DNA from: Micromonospora ureilytica | GTDB lineage: Bacteria; Actinomycetota; Actinomycetes; Mycobacteriales; Micromonosporaceae | Assembly: GCF_015751765.1 (NCBI RefSeq) | Contig: NZ_JADOTX010000001.1 | Span: forward strand, 2,294,001-2,358,000 | DNA: 64,000 bases | Direction of reading: 5' to 3' | Shown here: positions 17,712 through 26,258 of the stretch, one piece after another | Numbering within the stretch: the stretch's first letter is position 1 | Layout of the letters: each line of letters begins with the position of its first letter | Position numbers and translations under genes: made by a program | Notes under the pieces: model-generated | What the model saw: the letters and a program-made list of their open reading frames with translations, nothing else | Told to the model about the DNA's origin: nothing | Database searches by the model: none

Positions 17712-20042
17712 TCAGACCGCGAAGAGCGCCGGACCGTCCAGCGTCTTCACGTCGGCCGGGCGCAGCGCCAGGGCGAGCACGTCGGCCACGTCGGCCAGGG
17801 TGTGCACGGTCAGCGCCTCGCGCACCTCGGTCGGCAGGTCGTCCAGGTCGGGCTCGTTGCGGGCCGGGATGATCACCTCGGTGAGGCCGGCTCGGTGCGC
17901 GGCGAGCAGCTTCTGCTTCACCCCACCGATCGGCAGCACCCGACCGGAGAGCGTCACCTCACCGGTCATCCCGAACTCGGGGCGGACCGGGCGACCGGTG
18001 ACCAGCGACGCCAGGGCCGTGACCATGGTGATGCCGGCGCTCGGACCGTCCTTGGGCACCGCGCCCGCCGGGAAGTGGACGTGGATCCGGCGTCCCGCGA
18101 GAGCGTTCGGGTCGATGCCGAAGCGCCGCCCGTTGGAGCGCAGGTAGGAGAGCGCGATGTGAGCCGACTCCTTCATCACGTCACCGAGCTGGCCGGTCAG
18201 GGTCAGCCCCGGCTCCCCCTCCATGCTTGTCGCCTCGATGAAGAGCACGTCCCCGCCGGCGCCCGTGACGGCCAGGCCGGTGGCCACGCCGGGCACGGCG
18301 GTGCGCTCGGCCGATTCCGGGGTGAACTTCGGCCGACCCAGGTAGCCGGCGAGGTTGTCGGTGCCGACGCGTACCGGCGTCGGGTCCGTCGCCAGCGTCA
18401 CCGCCACCTTGCGCAGGATCTTGGCCAGGGCGCGCTCGAGCTGCCGGACGCCGGCCTCCCGGGTGTACTCCCCCGCGATCAGCCCGAGCGCCTCGTCGGC
18501 GACGCCGACCTCGTCGGCGGTCAACCCGGCCCGCTCCCGCTGCCGGGGCAGCAGGTGGTCGCGGGCGATGGCGACCTTCTCGTCCTCGGTGTACCCGTCC
18601 AGGGTGACCAGCTCCATCCGGTCCAGCAGGGGGCCGGGGATGGACTCCACCACGTTGGCGGTGGCCAGGAAGAGCACGTCGGACAGGTCGAGGTCGACCT
18701 CCAGGTAGTGATCCCGGAAGGTGTGGTTCTGGGCCGGGTCGAGCACCTCCAGCAGGGCGGCGGCCGGGTCACCGGCGTAGCCGGCGGCCAGCTTGTCCAC
18801 CTCGTCGAGGAGCACGACCGGGTTCATCGAACCGGCCTCGCGCAACGCGCGGACGATCCGACCGGGCAGCGCCCCCACGTAGGTGCGCCGGTGCCCGCGG
18901 ATCTCCGCCTCGTCGCGGACGCCGCCGAGCGAGACCCGGACGAAGTTGCGCCCGAGCGCTCGCGCCACGGACTCGCCGAGGCTGGTCTTGCCCACCCCGG
19001 GAGGACCGGCGAGGGCGAGCACCGCGCCGGATCCGCGACCGCCGACCACACCGAGGTTGCGCTCGGCCCGCCGGTTGCGCACCGCCAGGTACTCCAGGAT
19101 GCGGTCCTTCACGTCGGCCAGGCCGGCGTGGTCGGCGTCGAGCACCGCGCGGGCCGCGGCCAGGTCGGTGTTGTCCTCGGTACGCGTGCCCCACGGCATC
19201 TCGAGCACGGTGTCCAGCCAGGTACGGATCCAGCCCGCCTCCGGGGAGGCGTCACTGGCCCGCTCCAGCTTGCCGACCTCGCGCATGGCCGCCTCGCGCA
19301 CCTTCTCGGGCAGCTCGGCGGACTCGACCCGGGACCGGTAGTCGGCGGAGCCGTCCGGCTCGTCCTCGCCCAGTTCCTTGCGGATGGCGGCCAGCTGCTG
19401 ACGCAGCAGGAACTCGCGCTGGGACTTCTCCAGCCCCTCGCGGACGTCACTGTTGATCTGCTCGGTGACCTCCTGCTCGGCCAGGTAGTCCTTCACCCAG
19501 CCGACCAGCAGCTCCAGCCGGGCGGTGACGTCCGGCGCGGCGAGCAGTTCGGTCTTCTGCTCCAGCGTCAGCCAGGGCGCGTAGCCGGCCGAATCGGCCA
19601 GCTCGGAGAGGTCGGTCATCCGCTCCACCGCGTCGATGACCTGCCAGGCGCCCCGCTGTTGGAGCACGGAGGTCACCAGGGCGCGGTACTCGCGGGCCAG
19701 TTCCCGGGCCCGACCGGCGTAGGCGGGTTCGTCGAGTTCGGTCGCCTCGACCCAGAGGGCGGCGCCGGGGCCGGGCACGCCGGAGCCGATGCGGGCCCGG
19801 GACAGGCCACGGATGACGGCGGCGGGCTCACCCTCGGGGAGCCGGCCGACCTTCTCGATGGTGGCGACCACGCCGACCGGCCCGTACTCGCCGTCGATGC
19901 GCGGCACGGCCAGCAGCTTGCGGTCGCCGGTCGCCCGTGCCGCGTCGATCGCGGCCTGGGTGGTGGGGTCGAGGGTCACCGGGATGACCATGCCGGGCAG
20001 CAGTACGGCGTCGGTCAGGGGAAGTACCGGAAGAGTTGCCAT
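17712..20042 (-). CDS. lon: ATP-dependent protease Lon (LonA type)
   Basis: A 776-residue cytosolic AAA+ serine protease that degrades misfolded and regulatory proteins. An N-terminal substrate-binding domain begins at [14 protein letters not shown]. The ATPase module has Walker [10 protein letters not shown] at about 345 and Walker [11 protein letters not shown]; the C-terminal protease domain has the catalytic Ser in [11 protein letters not shown] at about 668 and Lys in [14 protein letters not shown] at about 710. The ATG at 20042 was chosen because GAGGTG sits seven bases upstream; an in-frame start at 20075 would fall inside the HAIR-like operator. Length is normal for the family. A HAIR-like site upstream suggests HspR heat-shock repression, and a perfect terminator ends the gene. 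Confidence 0.97.
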   Translation of the reverse strand: MATLPVLPLTDAVLLPGMVIPVTLDPTTQAAIDAARATGDRKLLAVPRIDGEYGPVGVVATIEKVGRLPEGEPAAVIRGLSRARIGSGVPGPGAALWVEATELDEPAYAGRARELAREYRALVTSVLQQRGAWQVIDAVERMTDLSELADSAGYAPWLTLEQKTELLAAPDVTARLELLVGWVKDYLAEQEVTEQINSDVREGLEKSQREFLLRQQLAAIRKELGEDEPDGSADYRSRVESAELPEKVREAAMREVGKLERASDASPEAGWIRTWLDTVLEMPWGTRTEDNTDLAAARAVLDADHAGLADVKDRILEYLAVRNRRAERNLGVVGGRGSGAVLALAGPPGVGKTSLGESVARALGRNFVRVSLGGVRDEAEIRGHRRTYVGALPGRIVRALREAGSMNPVVLLDEVDKLAAGYAGDPAAALLEVLDPAQNHTFRDHYLEVDLDLSDVLFLATANVVESIPGPLLDRMELVTLDGYTEDEKVAIARDHLLPRQRERAGLTADEVGVADEALGLIAGEYTREAGVRQLERALAKILRKVAVTLATDPTPVRVGTDNLAGYLGRPKFTPESAERTAVPGVATGLAVTGAGGDVLFIEATSMEGEPGLTLTGQLGDVMKESAHIALSYLRSNGRRFGIDPNALAGRRIHVHFPAGAVPKDGPSAGITMVTALASLVTGRPVRPEFGMTGEVTLSGRVLPIGGVKQKLLAAHRAGLTEVIIPARNEPDLDDLPTEVREALTVHTLADVADVLALALRPADVKTLDGPALFAV

Positions 20043-20059
20043 CGAACACCTCGCGTTGA

Positions 20060-20080
20060 GTTGAGCGTGTCTCACTCAAG
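20060..20080 (-). promoter_or_regulatory. HAIR-like HspR operator upstream of lon
   Basis: On the minus strand the site reads CTTGAGT, seven bases, then GCTCAAC. The known HAIR consensus of the actinobacterial heat-shock repressor HspR is CTTGAGT-N7-ACTCAAG, so the first half-site is perfect and the second matches five of seven. It ends 17 bases before the lon start codon. HspR control of lon is established in Streptomyces; it is inferred here. Confidence 0.8.
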
Positions 20081-20113
20081 TAACAAAGCGTTCCCCTTGT
20101 TCCGGCATGTGAC

Positions 20114-20944
20114 CTAGACCACTGGGTTGGTGCCGTACAGGCGGGGGTCACCCGGGGGCAGCACCGGTTCCGGCGCGTTCGCCCGCGGGTTGTCGTCGTA
20201 CCGGAACTCGCCCTTGCCGTCCGGCGAGGGCCCGGACGCCCAGCGCCCCTGGGCAGCGTCGGTGCCCGAGGAGAAACCCAGGTAGGTGTAGCCGTACTCC
20301 TCGGCGAACTCGCCCGAGTCGGGGAACGCCTCCGGCACCGGCATCTCCTCCAACCCGTCCTCCTTGAGCTGCTCGATCGCCGCCAGCCACATGTTCTGGT
20401 GCATCGTGTCGCGGGCCAGCAGGAAGCGCAGCATCTGCTTGACGCCCGGGTCGTCGGTCATGTGGAACAACCGGGCGACCTGGAGCCGACCCTGCGCCTC
20501 GGCGGTGACGTTGAGCTGGAAATCGGCCAACAGGTTGCCGCTGGCGGTGACGAACGCGCCGCTCCAGGGCACTCCGTTGGAGTCGGTGGGCAGGGCGCCA
20601 CCACCACCGTGGATGAAGTGCGCCGGGTTCTCGCCGGCGTACGTCGCGGCACCTCCGGGGTCCTCCGCGATCCCCTCGGTCAGCGACAGCGGCGCGTTGT
20701 CCAACAGCCGGGTGATCATCGTGACGATCATCTCGACGTGGCCCATCTCCTCGGTGCCGACGTCGAGCAACAGGTCCTTGTACTTGCCGGGCAGCCGGCA
20801 GTTCCAACCCTGGAAGAGATACTGGTTGGCGACGGTCATCTCGCCCCACTTGCCGCCCAGCACCTCCTGCAACCGGCGGGCGAACGCCGCGTCCGGGCCG
20901 TCCGGTCTGGCCTCGAACTGCAGATCCTTGACGTGGCTGAACAT
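20114..20944 (-). CDS. Manganese catalase
   Basis: A 276-residue non-haem catalase that dismutates hydrogen peroxide at a dimanganese centre. The ferritin-like four-helix core carries the expected ligands: a Glu in the first helix (LGGKWGEMTV), Glu and His in TEEMGHVEM, Glu in NVTAEAQGRLQV and His in LLARDTMHQNMW. The C-terminal tail ends in NPRANAPEPVLPPGDPRLYG, typical of the family. The ATG at 20944 has GAGGAGG six bases upstream. It lies 83 bases downstream of a histidine kinase gene on the same strand, so it may belong to that transcript. It is probably cytosolic, with no signal peptide. Confidence 0.94.
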   Translation of the reverse strand: MFSHVKDLQFEARPDGPDAAFARRLQEVLGGKWGEMTVANQYLFQGWNCRLPGKYKDLLLDVGTEEMGHVEMIVTMITRLLDNAPLSLTEGIAEDPGGAATYAGENPAHFIHGGGGALPTDSNGVPWSGAFVTASGNLLADFQLNVTAEAQGRLQVARLFHMTDDPGVKQMLRFLLARDTMHQNMWLAAIEQLKEDGLEEMPVPEAFPDSGEFAEEYGYTYLGFSSGTDAAQGRWASGPSPDGKGEFRYDDNPRANAPEPVLPPGDPRLYGTNPVV

Positions 20945-21027
20945 CCAACCTCCTCGGCACCAGAAACAGGTAGCGAGGCCGTTCCCGCCCCGGTGACCCG
21001 CGCGGGCCAACCGGTGTCCCGCCCGGG

Positions 21028-21759
21028 TCAGCGCAGCGGGCGAGCCTTCGGCAGCACCACCTCGAGCGCCACTCCACGGGGCCGCAGCCGGTGTGCCCGC
21101 AACGCTCCCCCGTCCGTCGCGACGAGCTGCCGCACGATCCACAGGCCCAGGCCGGACATCCCGACGGCCGGCGCCGGACGCCGCAGCGCGACCAGCAACG
21201 CGTCATCGACCCGACCCTCGTCGGTGACCAGGATGCTCACGTCGGGGCCGCGCACTGTGGCGTAGAGCCCTACCTGTCCGTCCGGTGGCCCGTGCCGCAA
21301 CGCGTTCTCCACCAGGTTGACCAGCACCTGTCGAGTTCGTCCGGCCGGCACCGGGCAGGAGGCCGCCCGGCGGGTGGCCCGTGCGCGCCGACGGCCGACC
21401 GGCACCAGCGCGGCGGCCTCCCGCAGGATGCCCGCCAGCGCAACGGCCGGCTCCGGCTGCGGGGGCAGCGTCAGCACACCGGCGCCGGCGGTCGCGTCGC
21501 GCAGCAGGCTCTGCAGGTGGGCGGCCTGGTCGCGGGCCAGCTCACTGATCGCCCGCCGGTCGTCGCTGGTCAGCTCGCGTCGCTCGTCGGCCAGCGCGCG
21601 AGTCAGCGAGGTCAGGGTGCTGATCGGGGTCCGGAACTCGTGGCACAACACCCGCAGCAGCAACTCCGAGTCGGCCTCCGTCGGGCGCCTCTCGCCGGGC
21701 GCCGGCTCGAGGTGGCGCAACCCTCTCAGCAGGTGCCGCAAACCGTGCCGCACACGCAT
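21028..21759 (-). CDS. Soluble histidine kinase, HisKA/HATPase only
   Basis: A 243-residue kinase with no membrane segment and no recognisable sensor domain. The phosphoacceptor is H40 in LCHEFRTPIS, close to the N-terminus. The ATPase part has an N-box LVNLVENALRHG, a G1 box VTDEG and a G2 box SGLGLWIVRQL. It therefore needs an interaction partner, or a signal sensed directly on the dimerisation domain. It is divergent from a NarL-type regulator gene across a 65-base gap, the natural partner candidate, and is followed by manganese catalase. HisKA with NarL-type is a less common pairing than HisKA_3 with NarL-type, so the pairing is inferred from position only. Confidence 0.88.
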   Translation of the reverse strand: MRVRHGLRHLLRGLRHLEPAPGERRPTEADSELLLRVLCHEFRTPISTLTSLTRALADERRELTSDDRRAISELARDQAAHLQSLLRDATAGAGVLTLPPQPEPAVALAGILREAAALVPVGRRRARATRRAASCPVPAGRTRQVLVNLVENALRHGPPDGQVGLYATVRGPDVSILVTDEGRVDDALLVALRRPAPAVGMSGLGLWIVRQLVATDGGALRAHRLRPRGVALEVVLPKARPLR

Positions 21760-21824
21760 CCACCCAACTCCTCTTGTTCGGTGCGAACCCGCATGATCGG
21801 TACCCGCTGGGGAACGGCCCAGAC

Positions 21825-22466
21825 ATGCCGGGAGCCTCCACCTTGCGACTCGTCGTCGTGGACGATCACCCCCTTTTCGTCCGCGGCCTGGAGTTGCTGC
21901 TCCCGATCACCACGAACGGCCGCGCCGAGGTGGTCGCCTCGACCGGCGACGCCGCCGCGGCGGCGGCGCTGGTCAGCAACTGCCGCCCCGACCTGGCCCT
22001 GGTCGACCTGCACATGCCACCGCCCGGCGGCATCCGAGCGGTGGCCGCGATCCGGCGGACCACACCACGGGTACGAGTGGTCGCGATGTCCGGTTTCGCC
22101 GACCCCGCGTCGGCGGTGGAGGCGCTGCGGGCCGGCGCCGAGGGGTTCCTGCCGAAGACCAGCGAACCGGAGGAACTGCTTCCCCCGCTGCTGGCCATCC
22201 TCGACGGCTGGGCGGTGCTGCCGGCCGAACTGCTGCGCGCCATGCTGCGGCCCACGCGCTCCGCCCCCGTCGACCTGGACGGCGAGGAACGGCGACTGCT
22301 GCGGGCGATCGCCGCCGGCCGCAGCACCGTCGACATCGCCGAAGAACTGCACGTCTCCGAACGGACGGTGAAACGCATGACCGCCGCGTTGCTGCGCAAG
22401 TTGCGGGTCTCGAACCGGGCCGAGGCGGCCGCCGTCGCCGGTCACAGCGGCATCCTCGGGGAATGA
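21825..22466 (+). CDS. NarL/LuxR-family response regulator
   Basis: A 213-residue regulator. Receiver residues are D13/D14, phosphoacceptor D61 in LVDLHMPP, S89 and K111. A LuxR-type DNA-binding domain covers about residues 145-205, with TVDIAEELHVSERTVKRM as the helix-turn-helix. The ATG at 21825 was preferred because the receiver fold begins at once after it; a TTG at 21774 is also in frame. It is transcribed away from the soluble histidine kinase gene. The product probably activates or represses genes under the same stimulus, with manganese catalase one plausible target. Confidence 0.9.
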   Translation: MPGASTLRLVVVDDHPLFVRGLELLLPITTNGRAEVVASTGDAAAAAALVSNCRPDLALVDLHMPPPGGIRAVAAIRRTTPRVRVVAMSGFADPASAVEALRAGAEGFLPKTSEPEELLPPLLAILDGWAVLPAELLRAMLRPTRSAPVDLDGEERRLLRAIAAGRSTVDIAEELHVSERTVKRMTAALLRKLRVSNRAEAAAVAGHSGILGE

Positions 22467-22610
22467 AGCCTCGCCATCGGACCGATTCACGGTTTTGCTC
22501 GGTAACGGAATCGCGACGCGCCGAATGAATGGAAGGCATATTGTTGCGGATTACCGGGGTGATAGGTCAGACTTTGGACACATCCCGCCGCACACAGGGA
22601 GTAATCGGCA

Positions 22611-22958
22611 ATGGCGAGAAAAGTAATCACGGTCCTGACCGACGACCTCGACGGTGGGAAGGCCGACCGGACGGTCGAGTTCAGTCTCGACGGCGTGGCC
22701 TACACGATCGATGTCTCCGACGAGAATGCCGGCGTCCTGCGCAAGGCGCTCGACCCTTACATCAATGCGGGCCGGCGGATCGGGCGCGGCCCGGTGGAGA
22801 GCGCCCGTTCGGTCCGGCGGCCGGGGCGACCCGCTGGCGCGGGAATGGATCGGGAGCAGAACCGGGCCATCCGGGAATGGGCCGTCAAGAACGGCTACAA
22901 GATTTCCGAGCGGGGCCGGATCCCGGTTGAGGTCGTCGAGGCGTACAAGAGCCGCTGA
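22611..22958 (+). CDS. lsr2: Nucleoid-associated protein Lsr2
   Basis: A 115-residue xenogeneic silencer that bridges AT-rich DNA. The N-terminal oligomerisation domain starts [16 protein letters not shown] and includes [16 protein letters not shown] basic linker rich in Arg and Gly follows. The C-terminal DNA-binding domain has [18 protein letters not shown], where RGR inserts in the minor groove. Length matches other actinobacterial Lsr2 proteins. The ATG at 22611 has AGGGAG upstream. The leader from 22467 to 22610 is clearly lower in GC than its surroundings, consistent with autoregulation, which is known in the family. Two stacked hairpins follow. Confidence 0.97.
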   Translation: MARKVITVLTDDLDGGKADRTVEFSLDGVAYTIDVSDENAGVLRKALDPYINAGRRIGRGPVESARSVRRPGRPAGAGMDREQNRAIREWAVKNGYKISERGRIPVEVVEAYKSR

Positions 22959-22972
22959 CGCGACTCGACGAC

Positions 22973-23000
22973 GGGGCCCCGCCGGAAACGGCGGGGCCCC
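22973..23000 (+). terminator. 12-bp hairpin after lsr2
   Basis: Arms 22973-22984 and 22989-23000 are perfect complements around a GAAA tetraloop, starting 14 bases past the lsr2 stop. A short GTTT follows nearby. Confidence 0.85.
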
Positions 23001-23030
23001 GCCGTTTGTCCGGACACCTGAAGTGAGCGA

Positions 23031-23070
23031 CGGCCGGCCACCCCGGGTTGTCGCCCCGGGTGGCCGGCCG
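23031..23070 (-). terminator. Hairpin at the 3' end of the secreted-protein gene
   Basis: The outer arms 23031-23040 and 23061-23070 match perfectly over 10 bp. The stem then continues inward with one C-C mismatch to a loop near 23048-23053. It lies between two convergent genes and can act in both directions. Confidence 0.7.
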
Positions 23071-23086
23071 CCGTTGGTACGTCAGG

Positions 23087-24346
23087 TCAGTTGACGTCGA
23101 TGCGCACCGAGTCGAAGGCGGGGGTCTGGTTGGCCCGCTCCATCATCGGCAGGCGGTGCGAGCCGTCACCGGCCCAGACGGAGCACTGGGCGGTACCCGA
23201 CTCCGGCAGGCCCGGAATCTGGATCGTCACCTCGTCGGCCTGGGCGCCACCGCGGCCGTCCTCGGTCGCGACGAAGAACGCGGGCACCTCCTGCGGCTCC
23301 GGCGGAGCGGTCAGGCTGTCCAGCATCCGGCAGGCGGTGTGGAAGTGACCGCGGACCAGGCCCTGGTCGTTGAGCAGCGAGCTCTCCACGTAGTAGCCAC
23401 CCTGACCGGCGGCCAGGAAGCGGTCCCGGACCAGGTTGCGGGTGCTGACCCGCAGGGTGAAGGGCTGGTTCTGGCCGACCTGGTCGGGGAACTGGGTGAT
23501 CAGCAGCGACGGGTTGTTGGCTGCGGCGCCGACCTCACCGAACTCGGTGCTGACGCAGCGGTCGCCCCTCTGGAAGCCGTCGTGCGGTTGGAGCCGGCTC
23601 TCGTCGCAGTCGTTGGCGAGCACGCCGAGCCCGGCGCCGGGCTCGGTGCCGCCACCGTTGTTGCCGCCACCGTTGTTCCCGCCACCGGGCGTCGTGGTGG
23701 GCGTCGTGGTGGGCGTGCTACCGCCACCGTTGTTGCCGGTGGGCTGCACCTGGCACTCGGCCAGCTGCGCGAGGCCCTGCGGCCGGGGTCCGACCCGGTC
23801 GATGGCGGTCGTGATCCGGTCCAGCACGGCGCGCCGCTTGCCGGCAAGCGGCTGCAGGATGGCGCTGCGGATGAACGCCTCACCCTTGTTGCCCTCGGCG
23901 GCCAGTCGACGATCCGCCTCGGCGATCTGGGTCTGCAACTGGGCGAGGTTGCGGTCCACCTCGGCCCGCGCCCGGTCCGGCACCTGCGGCAGTTTGGCCG
24001 CAACATCCGGACAGGCGATGGCCGTGCCGGTGCCGACAGTGCCGTCCTTGCCGTCCTCGCACTCGGGAACCGACTGCTGTCCGTCACCCCAGTGGTTGCG
24101 CACCCACCGACCGTTCTGCCAGGTCCGGCTGGTCGAGCCGCCGCCAGTTGGCGCGGTCGCGCCCGGGCTCGGCTCCACGCACTGCCCGGAAGCCGGACGT
24201 GGCTTATTTGTCCGCCGGTCCTGGGCCGACGAAATCTGAGTCACGGCGACAACTCCGCCGAAGACCGCGAGCGTGCCGACAACTGCCAGCAGACGCTTGC
24301 TCCGCGCGTTGCCGGAAGGCCGGCGCGCCCGAGTGGACCTGCGCAT
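23087..24346 (-). CDS. Secreted protein of unknown function, Thr/Gly-rich linker
   Basis: A 419-residue protein. The ATG at 24346 has AGGAGAG nearby; an upstream in-frame start adds an unlikely leader. The basic N-terminus is followed by a hydrophobic export segment (about 23-40) with a likely cleavage site near SSAQ. The mature protein has three parts: a Cys-containing N-terminal stretch, a helical segment (about 130-240) rich in Glu, Arg and Gln, and a low-complexity Thr/Pro/Gly linker. The last is a C-terminal domain of about 180 residues with four or five cysteines (NDCDES, DRCVS, TACRML, AQCSVW), likely disulfide-bonded outside the cell. I do not recognise a catalytic motif. It converges with lsr2. 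Confidence 0.72.
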   Translation of the reverse strand: MRRSTRARRPSGNARSKRLLAVVGTLAVFGGVVAVTQISSAQDRRTNKPRPASGQCVEPSPGATAPTGGGSTSRTWQNGRWVRNHWGDGQQSVPECEDGKDGTVGTGTAIACPDVAAKLPQVPDRARAEVDRNLAQLQTQIAEADRRLAAEGNKGEAFIRSAILQPLAGKRRAVLDRITTAIDRVGPRPQGLAQLAECQVQPTGNNGGGSTPTTTPTTTPGGGNNGGGNNGGGTEPGAGLGVLANDCDESRLQPHDGFQRGDRCVSTEFGEVGAAANNPSLLITQFPDQVGQNQPFTLRVSTRNLVRDRFLAAGQGGYYVESSLLNDQGLVRGHFHTACRMLDSLTAPPEPQEVPAFFVATEDGRGGAQADEVTIQIPGLPESGTAQCSVWAGDGSHRLPMMERANQTPAFDSVRIDVN

Positions 24347-24642
24347 CGAATTGCTCTCCTTCTCGATCCGGTAGTGGATTTCTGCCCTCGGCGGACCGAC
24401 GGATGTGTGTTGGCACGCCGCGGCGGGTGACCCACCGTGACCTACCCGGTAATGCGTCGATGGCCGACGATGCCCTTTCCGCACCGTCTCCCGCGCCCGG
24501 TGGACGCGGATGGGGAGATCCTGTTCATTCGCGCAGGAGTACGGGGTGGCGGCCGGGAAGGTTCAACAGACGTACAGGAAATTGCCGCGACCCGACGCGG
24601 AGCCGGCGCGGAGCGGGGATCAGCAGGTGAAACGGGCGCCGG
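24347..24642. other. Intergenic region with a 10-bp direct repeat
   Basis: No gene was found in these 296 bases between two minus-strand genes. Near the promoter of the secreted-protein gene, 24427-24436 (GTGACCCACC) and 24437-24446 (GTGACCTACC) are adjacent direct repeats, a possible binding site for a two-component regulator. Confidence 0.4.
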
Positions 24643-25524
24643 TCAGTCGGCGCAGAGGTGGTCGAAGGCGAACCCGCCGACCAGTTCGTGACGGCGCTGG
24701 CTCAGCGCGACGATCTGCGCGGTCCACTCGGCCCGCGGCAGCAGGTCCGCGACCGCGTTCTCCCGCAGTCGATCCCCCACGGCGACGGCGGCGAGATCCT
24801 CGGCAAGCCGGGCCGCGTCGATACCGCAGGAGAAACGGTGTTCGGTCACCGAGACGCGTTCGATGAGGCACGCGTCGGGGCGTACCTGCACCCAACTCCA
24901 CCCCTGCGCCGGCCCGTCCACCCAGCGCACGTGCAGCCCTCGCACGATCGGGTCGGCCACCTGCCCGGCCACGTACGCCTCCACCGCCGCCGCGCGGGTC
25001 AGCGCGCCGAGGTCGTTGACCGGCCCGGTACGCCCGTCCGGCAGCCGGCCCAGGATGTCCCGGAAGCCCACCGGCGCCGGTTCGGGCCCGGCGGCGGTGG
25101 ACCCGGCACCGCCCGCGGCGTAGGCGCGCGCGTCGATCACGTACTCGACCAGGCGGCGGCCGTGGTCGGCGGCCCGCAACGTCGGCGAACCGATCCGCAG
25201 CACGGGCAGGCCGGCGGCCGCGCTCACCGCGTCCTTGAGTCGCTCCACGCGTTGTTCCGCTGATCCCGCGGACGGCACTGCGCCGATCTCCACGGCGACG
25301 ATCGGGCGGCCGGTGTCGGCGGCGTAGACCACGAAGTCGAAGCTGGCACGACTTGCCGAGGTCCACTGGCTGCCGGTGACACCGGGTGGGCGGCCCTGGA
25401 CCAGATCACTGAGCCGGCGTGCCGACAGGACCCGGTGGCCGGCGCGGCTGGGCAGCGCGTCGCGCCCCGCCTCGGCGGGCATCGTCCGCAGCCAACCGCG
25501 GTCGTCGCTCCCGATGCTCGTCAT
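24643..25524 (-). CDS. DUF2726-like protein, possible nuclease-fold domain
   Basis: A 293-residue protein. The ATG at 25524 follows a GG(C)AG-type site; an in-frame ATG 21 codons upstream is possible. The N-terminal half has the shape of DUF2726: a short lead with RVLSARRLSDLV, then FDFVVYAADTGRPIVAVEI and, further on, ERLKDAVSAAAGLPVLRI. In DUF2726 the Asp and Glu of these strands resemble a PD-(D/E)xK nuclease core, but here the lysine-like position is not obvious, so catalysis is uncertain. The C-terminal half is a separate alpha/beta region with no recognised motif. It is divergent from the Asp23-like operon, and a perfect Crp-type palindrome lies in the shared promoter region. Confidence 0.6.
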   Translation of the reverse strand: MTSIGSDDRGWLRTMPAEAGRDALPSRAGHRVLSARRLSDLVQGRPPGVTGSQWTSASRASFDFVVYAADTGRPIVAVEIGAVPSAGSAEQRVERLKDAVSAAAGLPVLRIGSPTLRAADHGRRLVEYVIDARAYAAGGAGSTAAGPEPAPVGFRDILGRLPDGRTGPVNDLGALTRAAAVEAYVAGQVADPIVRGLHVRWVDGPAQGWSWVQVRPDACLIERVSVTEHRFSCGIDAARLAEDLAAVAVGDRLRENAVADLLPRAEWTAQIVALSQRRHELVGGFAFDHLCAD

Positions 25525-25597
25525 CTGCCTGATCCATCCGCCGGTCGGTCGAGCCGGGCCGAGTCTAGGTGGTCGATCATGGGCCACCGACTTCTAG

Positions 25598-25613
25598 TGT
25601 GACCGGGATCACA
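25598..25613. promoter_or_regulatory. Perfect Crp/GlxR-type site
   Basis: TGTGA, six bases, TCACA, an exact match to the consensus of cAMP receptor proteins such as M. tuberculosis Crp and Corynebacterium GlxR. It lies 75 bases before the first start codon of the Asp23-like operon and 73 bases from the divergent DUF2726-like start. The match is seen in sequence; binding is inferred. Confidence 0.65.
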
Positions 25614-25688
25614 GCAGCGTCGACGTTCCAGGGATGGCCCCCGGGTGTATCCAGCGACCGCCGGTACCCGACCGGTCCGGAGGTGACC

Positions 25689-25880
25689 ATGTCGCGACAG
25701 CAGTTCGGCTTCCTCGCCGGGTTCCTCGCCGTGGCGGTCTGGGCACTCGCCGGCGTCGGCGTGGCCGCCCTCGCCGTGCTCGCCGGCCTGCTCGGATGGC
25801 TGGTCGTCCGGGTGCTCGACGGCGACCTCGCGCTGACCGGTCTCGGCGACCGCCGCGCCGACGCTCGGCGACGCCGATGA
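25689..25880 (+). CDS. Small membrane protein, first gene of Asp23/AmaP-like operon
   Basis: A 63-residue protein that starts at ATG 25689 behind a strong GGAGGTGA site. Residues 7-45 are one long or two short hydrophobic helices, followed by a basic tail. It resembles the small DUF2273-type proteins that accompany Asp23/Gls24 proteins in Gram-positive bacteria. The stop overlaps the next ATG by four bases, so the proteins are made together. A role in placing the Asp23-like protein at the membrane is inferred. Confidence 0.75.
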   Translation: MSRQQFGFLAGFLAVAVWALAGVGVAALAVLAGLLGWLVVRVLDGDLALTGLGDRRADARRRR

Positions 25881-26257
25881 CCACCCGCCCGTCCACGGGG
25901 ACGAACCCCGGTACCGGCCTGGCCACCGGAACCACCGGTTCGGAGCGCCGACCGGGCGACGCGACGGACGTCGCGCGGATCGCGGTGCAGGCGGCCAGCC
26001 TCGTACCGGGCGTGTCCGTCGTCCGCCCGGCGGCGGTCCGCTTGGACGACCGGTCCGTCGGACTCGACCTGCACCTCATCACCTGGTACGGCCACAGCGT
26101 GCCGACGATCGCCGAAACGGTTCGGGCGGTGGTCGCCGACCGGGTGGCCGCCCAGACCGGGCTCACCGTGGCGGTGGTGACCGTCACCGTGGACGACCTG
26201 CTCGTCCCCGGCGTCGACGGGCCCGGAGCCGGCGCCGCGGCACCCGAGGACGGCTGA
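25877..26257 (+). CDS. Asp23/Gls24 family envelope stress protein
   Basis: A 126-residue protein. The low-complexity N-terminus (about 1-25) is rich in Thr, Gly and Pro. The remaining part is an Asp23-type domain: ARIAVQAASLVPGVSVVRP, then VGLDLHLITWYGHSVPTIAETVRAVVADRV and a terminal strand VAVVTVTVDDLLVP. This is the pattern of Asp23/Gls24 (DUF322) proteins, which in Staphylococcus form a membrane-tethered layer and respond to cell-wall stress. It is translationally coupled to the small membrane protein before it and one base from the next gene. In actinobacteria the role of these operons is not well defined. Confidence 0.82.
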   Translation: MTTRPSTGTNPGTGLATGTTGSERRPGDATDVARIAVQAASLVPGVSVVRPAAVRLDDRSVGLDLHLITWYGHSVPTIAETVRAVVADRVAAQTGLTVAVVTVTVDDLLVPGVDGPGAGAAAPEDG

Positions 26258-26258
26258 G

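Noticed and set aside
17700..20117. 805-codon plus-strand frame over lon
   Set aside because: Antisense shadow; the minus-strand frame has all Lon motifs.
23048..24430. 460-codon plus-strand frame over the secreted protein
   Set aside because: Antisense shadow; the minus frame has a ribosome site, signal peptide and cysteine pattern.
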